Shown: positions 32,148 through 40,651 of the stretch, in pieces
How the letters are laid out: every line of letters begins with the position of its first letter
Numbering within the stretch: position 1 is the stretch's first letter
Assembly (NCBI GenBank): GCA_020848735.1
Contig: JADLHO010000065.1
Location: 1-64,000, forward strand
DNA from: Planctomycetota bacterium
GTDB lineage: Bacteria > Planctomycetota > UBA1135 > UBA2386
Reading direction: 5' to 3'
Length of the DNA stretch: 64,000 nt
Program-made: the position numbers and the translations under genes
The notes under the pieces: generated by a model
Seen by the model: only the letters and a program-made list of their open reading frames with translations
Databases searched by the model: none
What the model was told of the DNA's origin: nothing

Positions 32148-33491
32148 ATGGCACAACCACTCGCTTCCGGCGGCCCGCGCCGAGCCGCGGCCTTCCTCCC
32201 GCTCCTCCTCACGGCTCTCGCGCCCGACCGCGCAGCCCGCGCCCAGCAGCCCTCGATCCTCGACCTCTGCATCCTCGGCACGCGCCGCGAACTGCCGCTG
32301 CCGATCGCAGGCTTCGTCGGCCAGCTCGAGGCCGAGCCGCTCGCCCTCGTGACCCGGCAGCAGCTCGCGGCCGCCGTCGCGGCGGGACTCGTGCTCCACG
32401 ACAGCGTCGTCGTCCAGCAGCTCGCCGAGCGCCGAGCGGGACTCGGCTTCGGTCCGCTGCGGAGCGTGCCGTCCTTGCTCGACGGCGATCTCGAACTCGA
32501 CGCGGCGGTCCGCCTCACGGCGGCGAGCGACGAGGGTTCGCTCAACCGACCCGTGGCCTGCCGCGCGACGATGAGCCTGCGGAGCGAGCCGGCGCACACG
32601 GTGTTCACGCGACACATCCGCTTCCGCGACCACGAGGGTGCCGATCGCTTCCTGGCGCTCGAGTTCCGTCGCGATCACGATCTCCGCTTCTCGGCGACGC
32701 TGCCCGACGGCCTGACCGTCCTCGAGGATCTCGTCGACACCGGGGAGCGCAGCCATTGGGATCAGATGGCCCTCGTCAACCGCGGCGGTACGACGGCACT
32801 CGAGATCGCGCGTTTCGAGCTCGAGATCGACTACGACGTCGACGATTTCCTGCGCTCGCCGACGACGACGCGGATCACCATCCCGCTGGTCGATCGGAGG
32901 ATCGACGCCGTGCTCGGCGCCGGAGAGGCCGTCCTGCCTCTCTCGGACTTCGCGCGCGCGACGCGCCGCGCGTTCGCGGGAGTCGATTCCTCGTCCCCGG
33001 GCTGTGTCCTCCTCGCCATCGACGACCTCGGCAAGAGCGGCAGCGACGGCGGCTCGGGCCCCAACCCCAAATACGGCGGTCGGATCGACCTGCTCTGCAG
33101 CGAGTTCGTCTCCTGGTACTACCACCAGAGCGGCGTCTCGATCCTCGGCTTCGCCGAGGAATTCAAGGACATCACCGGCACCCAGCAGCTCCACGACCTG
33201 TTCCGGTCCGCACGACGGCTCTACCGCTACGACAGCGGCAGCTCGGCGCGCCGCTTCGAGGACCCCGACACCGGCGCGGTCTACACGCCCCGAGCCGGCG
33301 ACTTCCTGGAGTGGCGCAAGAACGGGTCCGCCATGCACTCCATGATGCTCCTCTCCTACGACGAAGCGACGAAGGTCGCGCGCGTCGTGAACGGCCCGTG
33401 GCCCGTCCGCCTCATGGACGCCGACCTGCAATGGTGGGAGGAGCTGAGCTCGAACGAGCACGACTTCTGGGTCGGCGCGATTCCGCGTTGA
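32148..33491 (+). CDS. Exported protein with NlpC/P60-like cysteine peptidase fold
   Basis: This 447-residue protein has an N-terminal signal region (AAFLPLLLTALAPDRAARAQ). Residues about 40-270 are of unknown beta-rich type. The C-terminal part from about 305 looks like an NlpC/P60 or CHAP-type amidase/peptidase: Cys317 in DLLCSEFVSWYYHQSG, followed by PRAGDFLEWRKN and His397 in SAMHSMMLLSYDE, in the order C then H seen in those families. Substrates there are peptidoglycan peptides or amides. The gene diverges from the kinase gene across 110 bases. The family call is by motif only. Confidence 0.6.
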   Translation: MAQPLASGGPRRAAAFLPLLLTALAPDRAARAQQPSILDLCILGTRRELPLPIAGFVGQLEAEPLALVTRQQLAAAVAAGLVLHDSVVVQQLAERRAGLGFGPLRSVPSLLDGDLELDAAVRLTAASDEGSLNRPVACRATMSLRSEPAHTVFTRHIRFRDHEGADRFLALEFRRDHDLRFSATLPDGLTVLEDLVDTGERSHWDQMALVNRGGTTALEIARFELEIDYDVDDFLRSPTTTRITIPLVDRRIDAVLGAGEAVLPLSDFARATRRAFAGVDSSSPGCVLLAIDDLGKSGSDGGSGPNPKYGGRIDLLCSEFVSWYYHQSGVSILGFAEEFKDITGTQQLHDLFRSARRLYRYDSGSSARRFEDPDTGAVYTPRAGDFLEWRKNGSAMHSMMLLSYDEATKVARVVNGPWPVRLMDADLQWWEELSSNEHDFWVGAIPR

Positions 33492-33607
33492 GCGGATGAA
33501 CGGATGGGCCGCGGGCCCTCCGGCACGGCCTGGGCACGGGAGCGAGGCCTCGCTCTGCCGCGACTCGCCGAGCGCACGCCCCCCTTGCCGCCTTTGCCCC
33601 ACGCGCC

Positions 33608-33613
33608 TAACGC
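33608..33613 (+). promoter_or_regulatory. Candidate -10 element (TAACGC) for the FG-GAP gene
   Basis: CCTAACGC sits 8 bases before the ATG at 33622, at the same distance as other TA-hexamers in the window. The sixth base is C instead of T, so it is a weaker case. Confidence 0.25.
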
Positions 33614-33621
33614 GGCCGGGC

Positions 33622-35259
33622 ATGGCGACACCGCCCGACCGCGCCGTTCGCGCGCTGCTCCTCCTGACGCTCGGCGCCACCGCTCCGGCGCAGAGCGTCG
33701 TGCGCAGCTTCGACGGCGCGCTCGCCGGGCAGCGCTTCGGCGGCGCCATCGATTTCGCGGGGGATGCGAACGGCGATGGCGTCGACGAGCTCGTCGTCGG
33801 GATGAGCCTGGACGCCCGCAATGGCGCGCAGGCGGGGGCGGTGGCCCTGCTCTCGGGACGGCACGGCGAGCCGCTGGTGGAGATGCTCGGCGCGGCCGGG
33901 GACCGGCTGGGATCTGCGGTCGCGGGATTGGGCGACGTCGACGGCGATGGGCGCGCGGACTTCGCCGTCGCGGCGCCCTATGACGACCGCGGCGGGCGCG
34001 ATGCGGGGGCCGTCGTCGTCGTCTCGGGGGCGAGCGGGGTGCTGCTCTGGACCGCGTTCGGGCATGCGCCCTTCGAGCAGCTCGGGCTCGCGCTGGCCAA
34101 TGCGGGGGACCTCGACGGCGACGGGCGCGAGGACCTGGCCGCGGGGGCCCCGCTCGCGACGGGCGCGGCCGAGCTCGCGGGCCTCGTGCGCGCGTATTCG
34201 GGGGCGAGCGGTGCGCTCCTGCACAGCTGGGCCGGCGTGCAGGCGGGGGAGAATCTCGGCAGCTCGCTCGCCGCGGCCGGTGACCTCGACCGCGATGGCC
34301 GCGGCGATCTCGCGATGGGCGGCATCGAGCGCCTGCGCTTCGGCGCGGGCCTCGTGCGGATCGTCTCGGGAGCGAGTGGCGTCGAGCTGCGCACGCTGCG
34401 CGGGATCGGCGGCGACGAATTCGGCCATGCGCTCGCCCTGGGACCGGATTGGAACCAGGATGGCTGGCCCGAGCTCGTGGTGGGGGCGCCCGCGCGCAAT
34501 GTGTCGAGCGCGCTGAGCAGCGCCGGTGCCGTGCTGGTGATCTCCGGCCGCGACGGCAGCACGCTCGCGACGATCGACGGCCGCGCGCGCTTCCAGCGCC
34601 TCGGTCACGCCCTTTCGATCCCCGCCGACCTCGACGGCGACGGCGCGCCCGATCTCGCCCTCGGCTCGCTCAATGGCAGCGTCGAGCTCTGGTCGCTCGT
34701 CGGGCCCACCCGCCTCTTCGCGCAATCCGGGGCCGGGCGCCACGGCTCGGTGCTCGGCGACGGCGGCGACGTCGACGGCGATGGCGCGCACGACCTGCTC
34801 GTCGCCGCGCCGCTGGCCGGCGCGGCGCAGGCGGGCCGCGTCGAGGTGCTCGCGTTCACGCCCAGGTCCTTCGTCGGGAGGCCGAGCTCCGTGCCCATCG
34901 CGGCGGGCGCGCGTCAGGACTGGCAGATCGACGCGGGACCGGCAAACGCCGGGCGCTTCTATCTGGTCCTCGGCTCGCTCTCGGGCATCGCGCCGGGCAC
35001 GCCGCTGGGTGCCGTGACGCTGCCGCTCAACCTCGACCCATACAGCGTGGCCTCGATCGGCGGCCTCAACCTGCCGCCCTTCGTGCAGTCGTTCGGCGTG
35101 CTCGATGCCGGCGGTCGCGCGAGCGCGGCCTTCGTCGTCTCACCGGCGCTCTTCACCGGTCTCGCCGGCCTCACGCTCGACCACGCCTTCGTGCTCCTGC
35201 CGAGCGGCGGTGGCATCGACTTCGCGAGCAACCCCGCACCCATGAGGCTCCGGCAATGA
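33622..35259 (+). CDS. Exported FG-GAP repeat (integrin-like beta-propeller) protein
   Basis: This 545-residue protein starts at ATG 33622, giving a short signal peptide ending near APAQS. Six or seven repeats of about 55-60 residues contain calcium-loop motifs such as DANGDGVDELVVG, DVDGDGRADFAVA, DLDGDGREDLAAG, DLDRDGRGDLAMG and DVDGDGAHDLLVA, each followed by GAV..LSG-type strands. This is the FG-GAP/integrin alpha propeller. The last 110 residues (FYLVLGSLSGIAPGTPLG...) form a separate beta module shared with neighbours. A surface binding or adhesion role is likely. Its stop overlaps the start of the sugar dehydrogenase gene (ATGA). Confidence 0.88.
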   Translation: MATPPDRAVRALLLLTLGATAPAQSVVRSFDGALAGQRFGGAIDFAGDANGDGVDELVVGMSLDARNGAQAGAVALLSGRHGEPLVEMLGAAGDRLGSAVAGLGDVDGDGRADFAVAAPYDDRGGRDAGAVVVVSGASGVLLWTAFGHAPFEQLGLALANAGDLDGDGREDLAAGAPLATGAAELAGLVRAYSGASGALLHSWAGVQAGENLGSSLAAAGDLDRDGRGDLAMGGIERLRFGAGLVRIVSGASGVELRTLRGIGGDEFGHALALGPDWNQDGWPELVVGAPARNVSSALSSAGAVLVISGRDGSTLATIDGRARFQRLGHALSIPADLDGDGAPDLALGSLNGSVELWSLVGPTRLFAQSGAGRHGSVLGDGGDVDGDGAHDLLVAAPLAGAAQAGRVEVLAFTPRSFVGRPSSVPIAAGARQDWQIDAGPANAGRFYLVLGSLSGIAPGTPLGAVTLPLNLDPYSVASIGGLNLPPFVQSFGVLDAGGRASAAFVVSPALFTGLAGLTLDHAFVLLPSGGGIDFASNPAPMRLRQ

Positions 35260-36677
35260 GGCGACGCCGACTGGCCGCATTCCTCGCCGCGGCAATCGGC
35301 CTGCCGCTCCCGGCGCAGGACCCGCCCGGGTTCACGACCGAGACGCTCGTGACCGGCCTGGATCTCGCGAGCGCCATGGCCTTCGCGCCCGACGGCCGGC
35401 TCTTCGTCCTCGAGCGCGGCTCGGGCACCGTGCGTTACGTGCGCGACGGCGTGCTGAGCGCGCCCTGGGCCACGATCGCGACGACCGGCGCCGTCGGCGA
35501 GGGCGGCCTGCTCGGCATCGCGATCGACCCCGACTTCACGACCACGCCGTACGTGTACCTCCTCTACACGCGCTCGATCGCCGGGCGCTGGGAGACGGTG
35601 ATCGAGCGCCGGCTCGAGGTCGCGGGCGTGGGCGTGCAGCCGCAGCCGATCGGCCCCGCGCTCTTCGCGGGCGGACGGCATTGCGGCGGCCCGCTGCTCT
35701 TCGGTCGCGATGGGACGCTCCTCGCCGTCCTCGGCGAGGGCGGCCTCGAGCTGCTCTCGCAATCGCTGGCGCACCCGAACGGCAAGGTGCTGCGCCTCCT
35801 GGTGCCGGGCGGCGCCGCACCGAGCGACAATCCCTTCGTCGGTATCGCCGGGGCCTCGCCGTATGTCTTCGCGTGGGGCATCCGCAATTCGTTCGGCCTC
35901 GCTTTGCATCCGTCGACCGGCGAGCTCTACGAGACGGAGAACACCGCCGCCGGCGGCGACGAACTCAATCGCATCCTCGCCGGTCGCAACTACGGTTGGC
36001 CGATCCACGACGGTCGCGAGCTCGTGCCGGATCCCGCGACCGAGGATCCGCTCTGGACGCAGCTGCCCGATCCGGCGCTCACGGGCGCGGACTTCGCGAC
36101 GGGACCGCATCTGCCGCCCTCGCTGCGCTCCGCGCTGATCGCCGCGGCCTACAACGACGGCACGCTGCGCGCCTTCGACATCGATGCGGCGACGGGCACC
36201 GTGCGCGGTCACTCCGTCTTCGCCACGCACGGCGCGGCCTTCGGCGTGCTGGATGGACCCGACGGCGCGATCTACGCGCTCGTCCATCCCACGCGCTTCG
36301 AACGCGGCGCGGACCGCATCGTGCGCTACGTGCCGCAGGCCGCACCCTCGCCGGCGTTGCAGATGAAGGCGGTCTCGAACGTCGCGCTCGGCGGCAGCCT
36401 CACCTTCGGCGTCACCGCGAACGCGGGGGAGATCGCGTTCGTCTGGGCGGCGCCGGGTCCGAATCCGCAGCCCGTGCCGACGCCGTTCGGCGAGCTGCTC
36501 GTACCCATCGTGTTGCCCCTGCCGGGCATCGCGATCGGCGCCGATCGGCGCGGCCATCTCGCCCTCGCGCTGCCCGACGATCCGACCCTGCGCGGCGTGA
36601 CGGTGTATGCGCAATGCGCCGCGATCGCCGGGCCCGCGCTGCGCATCGGCGGCATGGCCGCCTACGTCCTGCATTGA
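35256..36677 (+). CDS. Exported PQQ-type glucose/sorbosone dehydrogenase family protein
   Basis: This 473-residue protein starts at ATG 35256 inside the FG-GAP stop; the track ORF reads back through that gene. A signal peptide ends at LPAQD. The six-bladed propeller (about 25-365) shows LVTGLDLASAMAFAPDGRLFVLERG, GGLLGIAIDPDF, RHCGGPLLFGRDG, LAHPNGKVLRL, WGIRNSFGLALHPSTGELYETEN and YGWPIHDG, the standard pattern of soluble aldose sugar dehydrogenases (GSDH). The last 90 residues carry the shared C-terminal module (GHLALALPDDPTLRGVTVYAQ). Activity would need PQQ. The last 16 bases overlap the serine hydrolase gene on the other strand. Confidence 0.88.
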   Translation: MRRRRLAAFLAAAIGLPLPAQDPPGFTTETLVTGLDLASAMAFAPDGRLFVLERGSGTVRYVRDGVLSAPWATIATTGAVGEGGLLGIAIDPDFTTTPYVYLLYTRSIAGRWETVIERRLEVAGVGVQPQPIGPALFAGGRHCGGPLLFGRDGTLLAVLGEGGLELLSQSLAHPNGKVLRLLVPGGAAPSDNPFVGIAGASPYVFAWGIRNSFGLALHPSTGELYETENTAAGGDELNRILAGRNYGWPIHDGRELVPDPATEDPLWTQLPDPALTGADFATGPHLPPSLRSALIAAAYNDGTLRAFDIDAATGTVRGHSVFATHGAAFGVLDGPDGAIYALVHPTRFERGADRIVRYVPQAAPSPALQMKAVSNVALGGSLTFGVTANAGEIAFVWAAPGPNPQPVPTPFGELLVPIVLPLPGIAIGADRRGHLALALPDDPTLRGVTVYAQCAAIAGPALRIGGMAAYVLH

Positions 36678-37618
36678 GCGAGGTGCGCGGCGTGCACGCG
36701 CCGCGCGAATTCGGCACCGGCCGCGCAGGCCTCGCCCTCGTCGTCGAAGCCCGCGGTGAGCACGACGAGCACGTAGGGCGAGGGCCCGAAGGGGTCGACG
36801 ATCGCGGCGTCGTGCGCGATGCGGGTGATCGAGCCGGTCTTGTGCGCGACCACGGTGCCGTCCGGCAGCCCGGCCGGGATCATCGTCCTGAACTCCTGGC
36901 CGGCGAGGATCTCGAGCATCGCGCGGCAGGACGCCGCCGAGGCCGCCTCGCCCCGCGCGATCGCGCGCAGCAGCACGGCGAGGTCGCGCGCGGTGGCGAC
37001 GTTGTTCAGCCCGGCGCGGAAGGCCTTCCCATCCTCGACCCCGCGCCGCACCTGCATGCCGTGCGTGGCGCCGAGCGCCTCGATGCCGGCCTGCACGCGT
37101 CGCGCGTCGAGGCGCTCGATGAGCAGGTTCGTCGCGAGGTTGCTGCTCCGCCGGATCATGCGCGTGACGAGCTCGCGCGCGCTGCGCGTCGCGCCGCGGG
37201 CTTCGAAGAGCTCGGGATCGCTGTCGTCGCCCGCGCTCAGCGAGTAGGGCGAGCCGTCGACGATGCTCGCGAACTCGTCGTGGACGGGGAGCTGGGCCTC
37301 GAGATCGAAGTCGCCGGCGTCGGCGCGCCGGAAGGCCTCGATCATCACGGCGAGCTTCATCGTGCTCGCGGCGTGGAAGCTCGCGTCGGGGTCGAGCGCG
37401 ATCTCGGCGCCGCCGTCGAGAGCGAGGTAGACGAGGGCGATGCGCCGACCCGCGTGGGGTTCCGCGAGCGCGCGCAGCTCCGATTCGAGGTCGCCGAGCA
37501 CAGGGCGCTTCGTGGCGCAGGCGGCGAGCAGCACGAGGACGCCGGCGAGGGCCGCGCGCGGCGGGAGCGGAGGACGGGAGCGCGTCGGTCGGGGCACCTC
37601 GGGATCGGAGCGCCCCAT
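36662..37618 (-). CDS. Class A beta-lactamase-like serine hydrolase lipoprotein
   Basis: This 318-residue protein starts at ATG 37618; the 739-residue track ORF continues across the divergent helicase gene and is not real. A signal sequence ends in the lipobox LLAAC (C34). The transpeptidase-like fold has S85-T-M-K88 in AASTMKLAVMIEA, S158-S-N160 where SDN is usual, and K260-T-G in VAHKTGSITRIAHD. The omega-loop ExxLN motif needed for beta-lactam deacylation is not clear; the region reads VEDGKAFRAGLNN. It belongs to the beta-lactamase2 family, but a peptidase/esterase role is as likely as drug resistance. Confidence 0.82.
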   Translation of the reverse strand: MGRSDPEVPRPTRSRPPLPPRAALAGVLVLLAACATKRPVLGDLESELRALAEPHAGRRIALVYLALDGGAEIALDPDASFHAASTMKLAVMIEAFRRADAGDFDLEAQLPVHDEFASIVDGSPYSLSAGDDSDPELFEARGATRSARELVTRMIRRSSNLATNLLIERLDARRVQAGIEALGATHGMQVRRGVEDGKAFRAGLNNVATARDLAVLLRAIARGEAASAASCRAMLEILAGQEFRTMIPAGLPDGTVVAHKTGSITRIAHDAAIVDPFGPSPYVLVVLTAGFDDEGEACAAGAEFARRVHAAHLAQCRT

Positions 37619-37813
37619 GCGGTCCGCCGCGAGGGTCCCGTCGGGATCGCGGCGGCGCCGCGCTGGCCTGGCCCCGCCCTGAGCCCTAGAGTCCCCGCCA
37701 CGGCCGGCGGGCGGTGGCGATTGCTCGCGCCGCGCGGCGCAGCGATTCCGCACGGTCAGCGCGCACATTGTGCCGATGACCGTCCCGGCTCGATCCTCCC
37801 CACAGAAGACAGC

Positions 37814-39280
<1,467 letters not shown>

Positions 39281-39307
39281 ATCGGCGTCGTATCAGGACC
39301 TAGCAGG

Positions 39308-39324
39308 GCGCCGCCACGCGGCGC
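39308..39324 (+). terminator. Hairpin between helicase and metallopeptidase genes
   Basis: GCGCCGC and GCGGCGC form a 7-bp stem with a CAC loop, 27 bases after the helicase stop and 16 before the next ATG. It may terminate transcription, or it may hide the ribosome binding site of the downstream gene. No T-tract is seen. Confidence 0.35.
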
Positions 39325-39340
39325 AACGCCAAGCCCACCG

Positions 39341-40051
39341 ATGATCGGACTCGTCTTCGACTACCAGTACTTCCTCTACGTCGGCCCCTTCCTCCTCCTC
39401 GCGCTCTGGGCGCAGTGGAAGGTGAAGGGCACCTTCGCGCGCTACGCGCAGGTCGGACTGCGCTCGGGGGTCTCGGGCGCCGAGGTCGCGGCCCTGATCC
39501 TGCGGAACTCGGGCCTGCCCGACGTCCGCATCGAGGCGGTCGACGGGATGCTCTCGGATCACTACGACCCGCAGACGCGCACCGTGCGCCTCTCGCGCGA
39601 CGTGCTCACCGGCCGCTCCGCCGCGGCGGTCGCCGTCGCCGCGCACGAGTGCGGCCATGCGCTCCAGCACGCGCAGGGCTACCAGGCGATGCAGTGGCGC
39701 ACGGCGCTCGTGCCGGTCGTCAACCTGGTCAACACGCTGGCGATGCCGATGTTCCTGTTCGGCATGTTCCTCGTGCCCTTCCAGGTCTTCGCGCTCATCG
39801 CGGTGATCGCGTTCGGTGCGGGCACCCTCTTCCACCTGGTCACGCTGCCGGTCGAGTTCGACGCCTCGTCGCGCGCGATCCGCATCGTCGAGCAGTCGGG
39901 GATCGCGACCGCCGAGGAGATGGTCGGGGTCCGCAAGGTGCTCTACGCCGCGGGCTTCACCTACCTCGCCGCGACGCTGATGTCGGCCGCCGAGCTGGTC
40001 TACTGGCTCGTGCGCTCGGGGCTGCTGGGCGGGAACCGCAGCGAGGACTGA
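39341..40051 (+). CDS. Membrane zinc metallopeptidase, YugP family
   Basis: This 236-residue protein has one helix at about 9-25, the metallopeptidase motif AAHECGHALQHAQGYQ near residue 108, helices at about 125-170 (VNLVNTLAMPMFLFGMFLVPFQVF, IAVIAFGAGTLFHLVTL) and a C-terminal helix. EFDASSRA after the third helix supplies the third metal ligand region. Layout, length and LSDHYDPQTRTVRLS match the YugP/DUF peptidase group, thought to act on membrane proteins. Substrates are unknown. It stands alone between the helicase and the molybdoenzyme operon. Confidence 0.88.
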   Translation: MIGLVFDYQYFLYVGPFLLLALWAQWKVKGTFARYAQVGLRSGVSGAEVAALILRNSGLPDVRIEAVDGMLSDHYDPQTRTVRLSRDVLTGRSAAAVAVAAHECGHALQHAQGYQAMQWRTALVPVVNLVNTLAMPMFLFGMFLVPFQVFALIAVIAFGAGTLFHLVTLPVEFDASSRAIRIVEQSGIATAEEMVGVRKVLYAAGFTYLAATLMSAAELVYWLVRSGLLGGNRSED

Positions 40052-40119
40052 TGCGCCGCGCCGCGCCGCACGGTCGCGGCGTCGCGAACTCACCACAGGC
40101 GTCGGCGAATCGTCCCCGC

Positions 40120-40125
40120 TAGCAT
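40120..40125 (+). promoter_or_regulatory. Candidate -10 element (TAGCAT) for the molybdoenzyme operon
   Basis: TAGCAT ends 7 bases before the ATG at 40133. The ten bases GCTAGCATCG at 40118-40127 recur exactly at 53529-53538, with the same 5 bases to an ATGG start. With a start site 7 bases after the hexamer, the transcript would be leaderless. Confidence 0.45.
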
Positions 40126-40132
40126 CGCGCGG

Positions 40133-40651
40133 ATGGATAGGCGCAAGACGCTCGGCGAGTTCCGAGTGAACGGCGAGCGGCGTGAGGTGGCCTACGAGCC
40201 GCACCGCACGCTCCTCGAGGTGCTCCGTGAGGACCTCGGTCTCACGGGCACGAAGCACGGCTGCGAGCTCGGCGAATGCGGGGCCTGCACCGTGCTCATC
40301 GACGGCACCCCGGTGCTCTCCTGCCTCACCCTCGCCCAGGAGGTCGAGGACCGCCCGATCGAGACGATCGAAGGCATGGCCGACAAGGGCGAGCTGCACC
40401 CGCTGCAGGATTTCTCCGCGGAGCTCGGGGCCTCGCAGTGCGGCTACTGCTCGGCGGGCTTCATGCTCGCGGCGAAGGCGCTGCTCGCGGCGAACCCGGC
40501 GCCGACGCGCGACGAGATCCGCGCGGCGCTCGCGGGCAACCTCTGCCGCTGCACCGGCTACGTGAAGATCTTCGAGGCCGTCGAGCTCGCCGCGGCGAAG
40601 CAGCGCGGCGAGCCCTGCACGCCGAGCCGGGAGTGCACGCATGGCCACTGA
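40133..40651 (+). CDS. hcrC: [2Fe-2S] subunit of a 4-hydroxybenzoyl-CoA reductase-type molybdoenzyme
   Basis: This 172-residue protein has the plant-type [2Fe-2S] site GCELGECGACTVLIDG with a further Cys in LSCLTLAQE, and the second helical [2Fe-2S] domain with CGYCSAGFML and NLCRCTGYVKIFEAVE. This is the small subunit of xanthine oxidase family enzymes. The stop lies 11 bases inside the next gene (molybdenum subunit), so the two are coupled. Assignment to 4-hydroxybenzoyl-CoA reductase depends on the third gene of the operon, which has the special cluster loop. Confidence 0.85.
   Translation: MDRRKTLGEFRVNGERREVAYEPHRTLLEVLREDLGLTGTKHGCELGECGACTVLIDGTPVLSCLTLAQEVEDRPIETIEGMADKGELHPLQDFSAELGASQCGYCSAGFMLAAKALLAANPAPTRDEIRAALAGNLCRCTGYVKIFEAVELAAAKQRGEPCTPSRECTHGH

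Noticed and set aside
35681-37813. Long upstream extension of the DEAD-box helicase ORF
   Set aside because: It covers the sugar dehydrogenase and the serine hydrolase genes. Helicase homology starts at the GTG at 37814.
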